Shown: one piece after another, positions 52,114 through 60,271 of the stretch | How the letters are laid out: the number at the start of each line of letters is the position of its first letter | Numbering within the stretch: the first letter of the stretch is position 1 | DNA from: an uncultured Lachnospiraceae bacterium | GTDB taxonomy: Bacteria; Bacillota; Clostridia; Lachnospirales; Lachnospiraceae | Assembly (NCBI GenBank): GCA_910578335.1 | Contig: CAJTPU010000017.1 | Location: 8,958-72,957 of the forward strand | Reading direction: 5' to 3' | Length of the DNA stretch: 64,000 bases | Translations under genes and position numbers: made by a program | The notes under the pieces: model-generated | Databases searched by the model: none | What the model saw: only the letters and a program-made list of their open reading frames with translations | What the model was told of the DNA's origin: nothing

Positions 52114-53453
52114 CTAGGTGGCGTATGTTTTATAAAATAGCAAGCTTACTTTATGATTTTTTTCCAAAGAGAAAAAACGGAAAAGAAATGAATATGCTGA
52201 TGCAGCTTTACCCCAATGTGGCAAAAAGCAGCCTGAAGCGGGATTATGAAATAGGAAAATTGCAGAGAGTACTTACTATCTTTTTTGCGGGAAGTATAGC
52301 GGCGGTGATATTGTGGATAGGTGAAGGCAGCGAAGAACTTCTTGTGAATAACAGCTATGTACTGCGGGAAAAACAGGGTGGGGAGGAAAAAAAGGTTCTG
52401 CTTACGGCAGAACGGGAGAACGGAGAAAAAGTGGATACGGAGATAATTGTACGGGAAAAACGGTTTTCAGACGGCGATTTAGAGGAGCTGTATGAAAACA
52501 TGCTGCAGGAGGTGGAAAAAACGGCTTTGGGAGAAAATTCTTCATGGGATAACATTCATAAAGAGTTGTGTCTGGTGCAGCAGGTAGAAGGGTATCCCTT
52601 TGCCCTTTCGTGGGAGAGCAGCGATTACAGATATGTAACGAATAGCGGGCGCATAGCGCAATGGCGGGAAGTAAAGGAGATGGAAGCACCCTGCGGTCTG
52701 GCAGCCATTACTTTGCGGGCGGAATATTACCATTTTGTGAGGGAGCATACTTTTTTCGCCAGAATATGTCCTGTAGAAGACGAGACTTTTGCGGAAAAGA
52801 CCGAAAATGCATTACAGCAGTCCGAGGTAGAAAATCCGTATAATGACAGGGTTATGCTGCCAACGGTAATTGCAGGAGAAAATGTAATCTGGACAGAAAG
52901 AAAGGAAAACGCAGGCAAAAAAATTTTTTTGCTTACTTTGGCAGGAATGGCAGCGACATGGATGTTGTATGACAGGGATTTACAAAAAAAGACCATTCAC
53001 AGAAAAAAACAGTTAGCCGAAGCGTATCAGGCTGTTATCAGCAAGTTGTCCCTGTATCTGGGCGCGGGAATGAATTTGAAGGGAGCATGGGAAAAGGTGG
53101 CAGGAGAAGGAATCAGGAACCCGCCGGTAAACCCGTTGTACGAAGAAATGCTGTTTACCTGTCACGAGATGGCAGGAGGTATTTCTGAGGCAGAGGCATA
53201 TGAAAGATTTGGAAAGAGAATCCGGCAGCAGTGGTATGTCAGGCTTACCACCTTGCTGGTGCAAAATCTGCGGAAGGGAAATGCAGCGTTGCTGTTTCAG
53301 CTTAGACAGGAGGCATTTCTTGCAATGGAAGAGCGTTCGGCAGAAATAAAAAGAACAGGTGAGGAAATGGGGACAAAACTATTGTTTCCGATGTTACTGA
53401 TGATGGGCATGATTATGGTGATGATTATGGTGCCGGCATTTTTATCATTTTAA
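52110..53453 (+). CDS. tadC: TadC-like inner-membrane platform protein
   Basis: 447 residues from ATG at 52110, in an ATGA overlap with tadB; ATG at 52125 and 52053 are alternatives. Residues about 60-80 are a membrane span, residues 85-285 are an extracytoplasmic insert (GGEEKKVLLTAEREN and onward), and the C-terminal part is T2SSF-like: QAVISKLSLYLGAGMNLKGA, then AYERFGKRIRQQWYVRLTTL and LFPMLLMMGMIMVMIMVPAF. The large insert makes it longer than usual TadC proteins. Confidence 0.8.
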   Translation: MTRWRMFYKIASLLYDFFPKRKNGKEMNMLMQLYPNVAKSSLKRDYEIGKLQRVLTIFFAGSIAAVILWIGEGSEELLVNNSYVLREKQGGEEKKVLLTAERENGEKVDTEIIVREKRFSDGDLEELYENMLQEVEKTALGENSSWDNIHKELCLVQQVEGYPFALSWESSDYRYVTNSGRIAQWREVKEMEAPCGLAAITLRAEYYHFVREHTFFARICPVEDETFAEKTENALQQSEVENPYNDRVMLPTVIAGENVIWTERKENAGKKIFLLTLAGMAATWMLYDRDLQKKTIHRKKQLAEAYQAVISKLSLYLGAGMNLKGAWEKVAGEGIRNPPVNPLYEEMLFTCHEMAGGISEAEAYERFGKRIRQQWYVRLTTLLVQNLRKGNAALLFQLRQEAFLAMEERSAEIKRTGEEMGTKLLFPMLLMMGMIMVMIMVPAFLSF

Positions 53454-53497
53454 TCGATATAACAGACGACCGCTTGTACGGTAGAAAGGAAAAACGT

Positions 53498-53680
53498 ATG
53501 AAGAGACAAAATAGAAAGAGTTTTCGCGAGTTTTTACGGGAGGAGGACGGCATGGGTACGGTAGAGGTAATTTTAATTATTGTGGTACTGATAGGGCTGG
53601 TGGTGCTTTTTAAAAAAGAAATAACGGCGATTGTGCAGGCTTTGTTTGGAAAAATCACGTCGCAGTTAGATAAAATGTAA
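53498..53680 (+). CDS. flp: Flp-type (Flp1-like) pilin
   Basis: 60 residues from ATG at 53498 (AAAGGAAAAACGT upstream). The class IVb prepilin form is clear: basic leader ending GMGTVEVILIIVVLIGLVVL, with cleavage expected after the Gly in DGMG and Glu at position 5 of the mature start, then a short amphipathic tail. It is the major pilus subunit and substrate of the A24 peptidases. Confidence 0.88.
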   Translation: MKRQNRKSFREFLREEDGMGTVEVILIIVVLIGLVVLFKKEITAIVQALFGKITSQLDKM

Positions 53681-55125
53681 TGCCTATGAATCACATGCAT
53701 GTGGTGCGAAGAGAAAAAGCGGATGGATATTTAACCGTATTTTTGTCACTTATTTTATCGGTTATGCTTTCCTTGTGCCTGCTGCTGGTATTGGGAGCAC
53801 GTGAAAATACCCGCCGCATGGAAATTGAGTGCGTGACAGACATCGGAATGAATAATATTCTAGCGGAATATCATAGAGAATTGCTGCGGCAATACGATTT
53901 GTTTTTTATTGACACATCTTATGGAACTGCAAATGCTTCTTACTATCGGACGGCAGAGCATCTTAAAAAGTATATTGCATACAATCTGGGCGATGAAGAA
54001 ATTTTTTTACCGGTATTATACCGTAATCTTTTAAAGCTGCAGGTGGAAGGCGTAGACATTACGGCTGTTTCCGGAGCGGCAGACGACGGAGGCGCCGTGC
54101 TTAGACGTCAGGCGGTGGATATTATGTCTCAGCGTGTGGGAATCGCTTATTTGGAGCAAGTGCAGAACTGGGTGAATGTGGTACAGGAATACGAATTGGA
54201 CACAAGAGATGTGCTGCAGGAACGAAAGGAAGCTTTCAAAGAGTTGGAGGAATGGAATGCATATCTTGAAGGTGAAAAAGAGGCAAATGATTTGGGAAAT
54301 AAGGTAGTATCTATTTGGGAGATGGGCGTGCTGAGCTTTGTAATAAAGGAGCCGGACAAGCTGTCCGCCCGTAAAATAAATCAACAGCAATATCTTTCAT
54401 CAAGACAGCTTCTGATAGGAACAGGAATGAATCCGGTTCTTGCATTTCAGGACAACTTTTGGGAACAGCTTATTTTTGATGAATACATACTGGCATATAC
54501 GGGACATTACAATCAGGAAAAGAAAGAGGCTCTTCTTGCCTATCAGACAGAGTATATTCTTTCAGGAAAATCAGGCGATTTGGACAATTTGAAAAGTGTC
54601 GTGTACAAGCTGCTTGGAATCAGGGCTGCAGCCAATCTGCTGCATTTACTTTCCAGTGAAGAAAAATGTATGATGGCTGAGACAATGGCATCTATCATAG
54701 CGGCGCTTTTAACGGTACCGGAAGCGGAACCTATATTGACAGGGGTACTCATCCTTACTTGGGCGATGGCGGAGAGCCTTTATGATGTTTCCGTATTGTT
54801 GAAAGGCGGCAGGATACCTCTCTTGAAAACAGAAGAGGACTGGTATTACGGCTTGGAAGCTATTTTCAGCTTTTGCGAAATTATGGAGGAAAAGGAAGGA
54901 AAAAATGGTTTAAGCTATAAAGATTATCTCCGGGTCTTGCTTGCATTGCAGGACAAAGAAACGACGACATACAGGCTGATGGATATTATGGAAATGGATA
55001 TACGAAAAACGTCCGGAAATGAAAACTTTCGCATGGACGGATGCATAGACAGCCTGACAGCTTCGGTGACTTATCGGGGAGCCGACAAAAAGAGCTATCA
55101 TATTGTCAGAAGCTATGGATATTAA
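53680..55125 (+). CDS. DUF5702 protein of tad loci
   Basis: 481 residues; ATG overlaps the flp stop by one base (TAATG). A basic N-terminus (RREKADGYLTVFLSLILSVM) resembles a prepilin-like leader and membrane anchor (DGYLTVFLSL), followed by ARENTRRMEIECVTDIGMNN and a large extracytoplasmic helical domain with a further hydrophobic patch near residue 320. DUF5702 proteins are regular members of Firmicutes tad operons with unknown role. It ends 9 bases before the inverted repeat at 55134. Confidence 0.82.
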   Translation: MPMNHMHVVRREKADGYLTVFLSLILSVMLSLCLLLVLGARENTRRMEIECVTDIGMNNILAEYHRELLRQYDLFFIDTSYGTANASYYRTAEHLKKYIAYNLGDEEIFLPVLYRNLLKLQVEGVDITAVSGAADDGGAVLRRQAVDIMSQRVGIAYLEQVQNWVNVVQEYELDTRDVLQERKEAFKELEEWNAYLEGEKEANDLGNKVVSIWEMGVLSFVIKEPDKLSARKINQQQYLSSRQLLIGTGMNPVLAFQDNFWEQLIFDEYILAYTGHYNQEKKEALLAYQTEYILSGKSGDLDNLKSVVYKLLGIRAAANLLHLLSSEEKCMMAETMASIIAALLTVPEAEPILTGVLILTWAMAESLYDVSVLLKGGRIPLLKTEEDWYYGLEAIFSFCEIMEEKEGKNGLSYKDYLRVLLALQDKETTTYRLMDIMEMDIRKTSGNENFRMDGCIDSLTASVTYRGADKKSYHIVRSYGY

Positions 55126-55133
55126 ACCGGCAG

Positions 55134-55323
55134 GAAAGAGAGCGTGGAAATCCCCTTTATGAGAAACAATCATAAAATAAAAACAAGCACAATACAGCCT
55201 TCTTTTATACAAACATCCACCGGAAAATTCACCCTTGGAATTCTCCTAAACTCCTCAAATAGATATACAAGAGTCAAGCTTATAAAAAGCAGTCTCATAA
55301 AGGGGATTTCCACGCTCTCTTTC
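55134..55323. repeat. 31-bp inverted repeats flanking 128 bp (candidate invertible segment)
   Basis: Arms 55134-55164 and 55293-55323 are perfect reverse complements over 31 bp (GAAAGAGAGCGTGGAAATCC and then CCTTTATGAGA). Flanking bases show no target-site duplication. The 128-bp centre lies in the open frame of the TadE-like gene. With the centre reversed, translation from 55144 gives 47 residues and a TGA. The form matches site-specific invertible switches; a MITE-like origin or a large RNA hairpin are alternatives. Confidence 0.75.
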
Positions 55324-56169
55324 TTAAAAATCCGACAGCTATGCAAAAGGAGGAAGAAACAAAGAAAAGCCTGTTCAGGCAGTATGACTGTGGAGGCGGC
55401 GATTGTATTGCCTGTTTTTCTGTTTTTTTTCTTAAACGTATTATGGATTATAGAAATATACAGGCTGCACAGTACATTGCTTTTCTCTTTGCGGGAGGTT
55501 GGCAGGGAGCTGTCGGTTTATGCTTATGCCTATGATAAAATTGTGCAGGAGGAAGAGGATAGCGGCTTGGAAGCACTTATGGAAAATGCAGCCTTCTCAT
55601 ACTTGTATGTAAAAGGGCGGGTGGAGGAGCAGGCGGGCATGGATTATCTGGATACATCACCGCTTGCAGGAGGCAGTCAGGGGATTTCCTATCTGGATTC
55701 TTCTATTTTACAGCAAGGCGATATCATTGATTTGACGGCATCTTATGCCGTAGCTCCATTTGTTAAAATTGCCGGTTTTTATCCTGCATTGTGCTACAGC
55801 AGATATTATGGAAGAGCGTGGACCGGTTATGACGTGGAAAAGGGAGCCGGGGAAGAGACAGAGGTCATTTATGTATATGTGGCAGAAAATGCAAAGGTAT
55901 ATCATATAGAAAGAAGCTGCACTCATATCACACTGTCAGTCAGGCAGATTGCATTGGAAGAAACAGAAAAAATAAAGAACCAATACGGAGAAAAATATAC
56001 CCCATGTGAGATATGCATAACAGATGGCAAGGGAAGTATTTATATCACGTCAACCGGAAACCGGTATCATCAAAGTCTGGAATGCAGCGGATTAAAAAGA
56101 ACTATTATGGTAATGCCGCGTCCGGAAGCGGAAAAGCATTATAAAATGTGTCAAAGATGTGGGAAATAA
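55144..56169 (+). CDS. TadE-like pseudopilin read through the inverted-repeat segment
   Basis: 341 residues from GTG at 55144 (AGGAAAGAGAGC upstream); ATG at 55159 is an alternative. Residues 1-78 are basic and are encoded by the inverted-repeat segment and its edge. The recognisable pseudopilin begins at GSMTVEAAIVLPVFLFFFLN, with cleavage expected before Ser or Met. The C-terminal part carries two cysteine pairs (HIERSCTHITLSV and TPCEICITDG, then HQSLECSGLK and MCQRCGK), perhaps disulphide-bonded or metal-binding. In the present orientation the frame is open throughout. A later ATG at 55384 would remove most of the leader. Confidence 0.75.
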   Translation: MEIPFMRNNHKIKTSTIQPSFIQTSTGKFTLGILLNSSNRYTRVKLIKSSLIKGISTLSFLKIRQLCKRRKKQRKACSGSMTVEAAIVLPVFLFFFLNVLWIIEIYRLHSTLLFSLREVGRELSVYAYAYDKIVQEEEDSGLEALMENAAFSYLYVKGRVEEQAGMDYLDTSPLAGGSQGISYLDSSILQQGDIIDLTASYAVAPFVKIAGFYPALCYSRYYGRAWTGYDVEKGAGEETEVIYVYVAENAKVYHIERSCTHITLSVRQIALEETEKIKNQYGEKYTPCEICITDGKGSIYITSTGNRYHQSLECSGLKRTIMVMPRPEAEKHYKMCQRCGK

Positions 56170-56231
56170 AAGCAAAAACAGGATTTTAAAGAATGGTTTT
56201 AGAACTGCGAAAGCGGCGTAGGAGGTGTAAA

Positions 56232-56663
56232 ATGTTTGGAATGGCAGGAGCCGTCGGGCTGCTGACGGCAGGATGTATTTTTGATGTGCGGAGTAAAAAA
56301 ATCCCCTTTATTGTTTTGGGAGCAGGAGGAATATGGTCCGTTGCAGGGCTGATTATAAAAGCGGTAGAAACAGGAATATCTCAAATGCTGTTGTTTGCCA
56401 TATCGGCAATACTACCCGGTGTGGTTTTGCTCGTATTGTCCTTTCTGACGGAAAAGAAAATAGGATATGGAGACGGCATAATACTGACGATTTTAGGATG
56501 CATGGAGGGTGCCAGAATGGCATTTTTGGTGTTCTGCATCGGACTGTTTTTGCAGTCGCTGCTTGCAGTTGGACTTTTAATTGTCAAGAAAGCAGATAAG
56601 CAGAGCTGTATTCCTTTTGTGCCATTTTTACTGGCGGGAAGAATGGCATTATTTGTTCTTTGA
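56232..56663 (+). CDS. Second A24 prepilin peptidase-like protein
   Basis: 143 residues from ATG at 56232 (TAGGAGGTGTAAA upstream); a longer frame starts at 56193. The catalytic Asp pair is in CIFDVRSKKIPFIV and KIGYGDGIILTIL (GxGD). It is shorter than the first peptidase and lacks an N-terminal methylase domain. Having two A24 proteins in one tad operon suggests separate substrates (pilin and pseudopilins). Confidence 0.85.
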   Translation: MFGMAGAVGLLTAGCIFDVRSKKIPFIVLGAGGIWSVAGLIIKAVETGISQMLLFAISAILPGVVLLVLSFLTEKKIGYGDGIILTILGCMEGARMAFLVFCIGLFLQSLLAVGLLIVKKADKQSCIPFVPFLLAGRMALFVL

Positions 56664-56686
56664 TATAAGAAATCGGGTAAAAACAT

Positions 56687-57163
56687 ATGGTAAAAGAGAG
56701 AAAAGTAAAAAATGCAAATAGAAAGGCAGAGGGATATTTTACAGTGGAGGCGACTTTGATTATGCCGTTTGTGCTGTATGTCTGTATTTTTATCATTTAC
56801 ACAGGATTTTATTTGTATGACCGATGCGTGATGAAGCAGGATGCATATCGGGCAGCACTGGCAGGAAGCAGTATATACAGGGATAGTAATCAGAAGGTCT
56901 ACAATGCTGCGTCTGATATGGCAGCAAGACTTGTGACAGATAAATATATCGCGGCGGATTATGGTTACATTGTAACAGTACAGAGTAAAGTCAAGGTTAC
57001 GATAGAGGGCAGGCTTCATCAGCCGTTTCGTGGTCTGGTGAGCCTGGTGGGAAGGAAAGAATGGGTAATTTCAGAAAACGCAGAAAGTAAATGTATCAAT
57101 CCGGTTGTTTTTATTCGGATGTGTCATATGCTGGAGGAGGGATTTTCACATGTTACAGATTGA
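56687..57163 (+). CDS. TadE/TadF-like pseudopilin
   Basis: 158 residues. The leader RKAEGYFTVEATLIMPFVLY is a classic TadE-type prepilin site, with cleavage likely after Gly and the conserved VEA motif. The rest is a small extracytoplasmic domain of about 120 residues. It overlaps the next gene by 14 bases. Confidence 0.83.
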   Translation: MVKERKVKNANRKAEGYFTVEATLIMPFVLYVCIFIIYTGFYLYDRCVMKQDAYRAALAGSSIYRDSNQKVYNAASDMAARLVTDKYIAADYGYIVTVQSKVKVTIEGRLHQPFRGLVSLVGRKEWVISENAESKCINPVVFIRMCHMLEEGFSHVTD

Positions 57164-57950
57164 ATATATAAACAGTTTCCATCATGATTATTTGAAATTA
57201 AAAGCAAAAGCAGAAGAAGGCAATAAGCCTTGGTATCAGCAGCAGATTATATCAACAAAGAAATTGGAAGGGCTGCTTCCCGCGATGCTATACGCAAAAA
57301 ACGGAGAATTCGGACTTTATTATGATGTTTCGTCACTGCAGGGGCTGGATAAATGGCTGCTCCAAGAAAAAATAAGCGAAAAATGGATGGATAAGCTGGT
57401 GTACAGTCTTCAGACGGCATTGTGGTCTTTGAAAGAGTATTTGCTGGACAGCCGCAACCTGATTATGCGTCCGGATAGCATTTTTGTTCATGCGGAATCA
57501 GAGAAAATGTTTTTTCTGTACTATCCGTATTATGTAGAAGAGGAAAAACAGGATATAGGAGACTTGCTGTCACTTCTGATAGAAAGCGTAGAAGAAAAAG
57601 AGCCTGATACAGCAGCATTCCTCTATTGTATTTTTGCAAAATGGGACAAACAGCAGGATTGCTTTAAACTGGAGGATATGGTTTCTCTGTGGATAAATCA
57701 TAGAAGAGAAAAAGAAGAAAATAATGATAATGCAAGCAGTACCAAGAAAAATTCTGTCGATACAAGTCAAGAACAAAGCGTTTGCGAGACTGCGTGTGCC
57801 AACAAGCCGGAATTTGTTTTAGAAAGAAAAAGGGATTTGTCAGAGGTTATTTTTGGCAGGCGCCGGAAAATAAAAGAAAAGGATTATCCAAATTGTATTG
57901 CTGCAGAAAACTGGGAATACAAAGCAGATGAAAAGCCAGAAGACCGATAA
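57150..57950 (+). CDS. DUF6382-like protein at the end of the tad operon
   Basis: 266 residues from ATG at 57150 (GGAGGAGGG eight bases upstream). The domain LKAKAEEGNKPWYQQQIIST then AMLYAKNGEFGLYYDVSSLQ and SRNLIMRPDSIFVHAESEKM matches the DUF6382 type seen in similar operons, where an FHA domain often follows. Here the C-terminal 70 residues are polar and Lys-rich with no FHA fold visible. It is cytoplasmic with unknown function, and may be a regulator of the pilus system. Confidence 0.72.
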   Translation: MLQIEYINSFHHDYLKLKAKAEEGNKPWYQQQIISTKKLEGLLPAMLYAKNGEFGLYYDVSSLQGLDKWLLQEKISEKWMDKLVYSLQTALWSLKEYLLDSRNLIMRPDSIFVHAESEKMFFLYYPYYVEEEKQDIGDLLSLLIESVEEKEPDTAAFLYCIFAKWDKQQDCFKLEDMVSLWINHRREKEENNDNASSTKKNSVDTSQEQSVCETACANKPEFVLERKRDLSEVIFGRRRKIKEKDYPNCIAAENWEYKADEKPEDR

Positions 57951-57960
57951 GTACCTATCG

Positions 57961-57989
57961 TTGACATAAAAGGCGAGAAATGTTACCCT
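57961..57989 (+). promoter_or_regulatory. Promoter of the rhomboid gene
   Basis: TTGACA (57961-57966), a 17-bp spacer and TACCCT (57984-57989) preceded by TG, 45 bases upstream of the rhomboid start. AAAGGCGAGAA occurs twice nearby (57969 and 58017). Confidence 0.65.
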
Positions 57990-58033
57990 AAAAAACAGAG
58001 GCATCTGATTTATGAAAGGCGAGAAGGTGGACT

Positions 58034-58687
58034 ATGGATACAAGATGGCTGAAACAAAAGCTTTTTAGGTTGAAACTGCTCCCTTATATCACTATTTTTC
58101 TGGTTGCGGTAAATGTTATTTTATTTCTGATATGTACATTTACAGGGGAGGTGTTATATAATGTAGGTGAATTAAGTCCCAAGTCCTTTTTAGAGGACGG
58201 ACGGTATTATACCATTCTGACTGCGATGTTCCTTCATGCAGATATTTATCATTTGGCAAATAATATGCTTCTCCTTGCCGGCCTGGGCATGATGCTGGAA
58301 AATGATATTGGACACGTGAGATTTGCGATATTGTATTTTTTGGCGGGCTTGGGAGCTCATATTGTATCGTTGAGTTATAAGTTGTTTACGGATGAGTGGT
58401 ATGTCAGTTCTATCGGTGCAAGCGGTGCGGTTTTTGGCTTGGTGGGCGCGATGCTGGCAATGGTTTTATGCTGGACGGAGTCGCTGCCGCATGTAACATG
58501 GCAGAGGATTCTGGTGGTGATAGCATATTCCCTGTATAGCGGAATGCGCGCAGAAAATATAGACAATGCGGCACATATCGGCGGACTTTTTGCCGGATTT
58601 CTGGCAGGTCTTTTCATGTGTGTCTTACGGAAATGTTTTATGCGCGTAAAGAGACATAAGTCAAAATTGAATGAAAAGTGCAGCTAG
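58034..58687 (+). CDS. Rhomboid-family intramembrane serine protease
   Basis: 217 residues; GAGAAGGTGGACT upstream. Six spans. The catalytic Ser lies in SIGASGAVFGLVGAML and the His in NAAHIGGLFAGFLAGL; HADIYHLANNMLLLAGLG is the conserved N-terminal loop. The protease cleaves membrane-protein substrates, which are unknown here. It is followed by a flavodoxin/SCP2 gene 12 bases later. Confidence 0.92.
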   Translation: MDTRWLKQKLFRLKLLPYITIFLVAVNVILFLICTFTGEVLYNVGELSPKSFLEDGRYYTILTAMFLHADIYHLANNMLLLAGLGMMLENDIGHVRFAILYFLAGLGAHIVSLSYKLFTDEWYVSSIGASGAVFGLVGAMLAMVLCWTESLPHVTWQRILVVIAYSLYSGMRAENIDNAAHIGGLFAGFLAGLFMCVLRKCFMRVKRHKSKLNEKCS

Positions 58688-58699
58688 GGGAGGATTAGG

Positions 58700-59695
58700 A
58701 TGAATATTAATATTTATTATGGTGGAAGAGGCTTAATAGACGACCCTACTTTATTTGTGATTAATAAGATGCAGGAAGTTTTAGAAGAATTGCATGTTAA
58801 GGTGGAGCGCTATAATCTTTACGAACTGAAGAACCGCATCACAACATTGCCCAAGACGCTGAAAAATGCAGACGGGATTATTTTGGCTGCCACCGTGGAA
58901 TGGTACGGTATTGGCGGTTATATGCTGCAGTTTTTAGATTCGTGCTGGCTGTATGGCGATAAAGAGAAGATAGAAAAGATATATATGTGCCCTGTTGTAA
59001 TGGCGACTACATACGGGGAGAGAGACGGAAAGCTGACGCTTGCAACAGCATGGGAGATACTGGGCGGACGTCCCTGCAGCGGTATGTGCGGCTATATAGC
59101 GGACACAACACAGCTTGAAATGAATAAAGAGTATATTACGCTTATTGAAAAAAAAGCAGAAAACATGTATCGGACCATACATCAGAAAATGGCAAGTTTT
59201 CCTGCAAGTTATCAGGCTGTCAAGAAAGTAGTATTCAGTACGCAGAATATAGACCTGACGCCGCAGGAATCAGAGCAGCTTTCGCAATATGCTTCTGACG
59301 ACAGCTATGTGCAGCGCCAAAAAGCCGATATACAGGAACTAACCAGCATGTTTAAGGATTTGATGGGAGGCTCCAGAGAGGAAGAAGAAGAGTTTGTCAA
59401 GCGATTTGAAAAGTCTTTTAAACCGCAGGCTGGATTGAAATCCGATTACAAGATTTTTATCGGCGAAAAAAAGGAACCTTTGACGCTTGCAATCAGTGCC
59501 GGAGCCTTAATTTGTAAGTTTGGCGGCGAAGTGCAGGCAGATGTGGAAATACATGCGGAAAGGGAAACCATAAATGATATCATGTATGGCAGAATGACAT
59601 TTCAGAGAGCTTTCATGTCCGGTGAAATGAAGATGAAAGGCGATTTTAGGATGTTTAGGGCATTGGACCAAGTGTTTTTGTTTGAAGACAAGTAA
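58700..59695 (+). CDS. Flavodoxin-like oxidoreductase fused to SCP2 domain
   Basis: 331 residues; GGGGAGGATTAGG upstream. The N-terminal half (residues 1-175) is a flavodoxin-like FMN-binding fold with ADGIILAATVEWYGIGGYML near residue 60. The C-terminal about 100 residues (KSDYKIFIGEKKEPLTLAIS, then GRMTFQRAFMSGEMKMKGDF) are an SCP2 sterol-carrier-type lipid-binding domain. The fusion is known in Clostridia but its reaction is not. It probably shares the rhomboid transcript. Confidence 0.82.
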   Translation: MNINIYYGGRGLIDDPTLFVINKMQEVLEELHVKVERYNLYELKNRITTLPKTLKNADGIILAATVEWYGIGGYMLQFLDSCWLYGDKEKIEKIYMCPVVMATTYGERDGKLTLATAWEILGGRPCSGMCGYIADTTQLEMNKEYITLIEKKAENMYRTIHQKMASFPASYQAVKKVVFSTQNIDLTPQESEQLSQYASDDSYVQRQKADIQELTSMFKDLMGGSREEEEEFVKRFEKSFKPQAGLKSDYKIFIGEKKEPLTLAISAGALICKFGGEVQADVEIHAERETINDIMYGRMTFQRAFMSGEMKMKGDFRMFRALDQVFLFEDK

Positions 59696-59727
59696 GGAAC
59701 AACGTAACGGTGGAAATGGCACAAGAC

Positions 59728-59778
59728 GAGGGTCAAATGAACATGCAAGCGTGTTCGCCTGACTCATGGAGGCGAGGC
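59728..59778 (+). repeat. RBS-proximal hairpin element, copy 1
   Basis: GAGGGTCAAATGAACATGCA onward forms a hairpin: GGGTCA/TGACTC and TGAACATGC/GCGTGTTCG with a 2x2 internal loop. It ends CATGGAGGCGAGGC, as does the start of copy 2 at 61835, and lies upstream of the HIT gene. Confidence 0.65.
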
Positions 59779-59841
59779 AAAAAAGAAAAGCGCTTTCAAC
59801 TGGTGAATTTGAGTCCGCTGAAGCGGACAGGAGGTATAAAA

Positions 59842-60252
59842 GTGAAAAAAGAGGATTGTATTTTTTGTAAAATTGCAGCGGGAGAAGTGCCTTCTAAAAC
59901 TCTGTATGAGGACGAGCAGTTCCGTGTGATTTTGGACTTGGCTCCGGCAACAAAAGGGCACGCATTGATTATTCCCAAAGAGCATTATGCGAATTTATAT
60001 GAAATCCCTCATGAGACGGCGGCCGGTGTCATGAAACTGGCGAAGACAATGGCAGCCACCATGACAGAGCGGCTGGGGGCAGAAGGGTTTAATCTGCTGC
60101 AAAATAACGGTGAGACAGCAGGGCAGACGGTTATGCATTTCCATATGCATCTGATTCCGAGGTATAAAGGTGACGGGCAGCAGTTGTTTCATGAACAGCC
60201 AACTGCTTCACAGGAGGAATTGGAAGAAATAAAAAGAAAGATTACAGAATAA
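59842..60252 (+). CDS. HIT-family nucleotide-binding hydrolase
   Basis: 136 residues from GTG at 59842 (AGGAGGTATAAAA upstream); an upstream ATG at 59710 would read through the hairpin element. It has a CIFCKIAAGEVPSKTLYED start and the His triad in GQTVMHFHMHLIPRYK. HIT enzymes hydrolyse dinucleoside polyphosphates or AMP-lysine-type bonds. The two Cys near the N-terminus may bind zinc with a later His. Confidence 0.92.
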   Translation: MKKEDCIFCKIAAGEVPSKTLYEDEQFRVILDLAPATKGHALIIPKEHYANLYEIPHETAAGVMKLAKTMAATMTERLGAEGFNLLQNNGETAGQTVMHFHMHLIPRYKGDGQQLFHEQPTASQEELEEIKRKITE

Positions 60253-60271
60253 ATTTTGTTAAGGGTATCAT

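Noticed and set aside
55134..55323. Simple terminator or attenuator hairpin
   Set aside because: The 128-bp gap between the arms, the perfect 31-bp identity and location within an open frame do not fit a terminator. Kept as an alternative only.
55134..55323. MITE insertion
   Set aside because: No target-site duplication is seen (CAG on the left, TTA on the right). It cannot be excluded without a genome search.
59710..59841. N-terminal extension of the HIT protein
   Set aside because: It is open in frame but passes through a hairpin repeat and an AGGAGG site. GTG at 59842 gives the normal family length.
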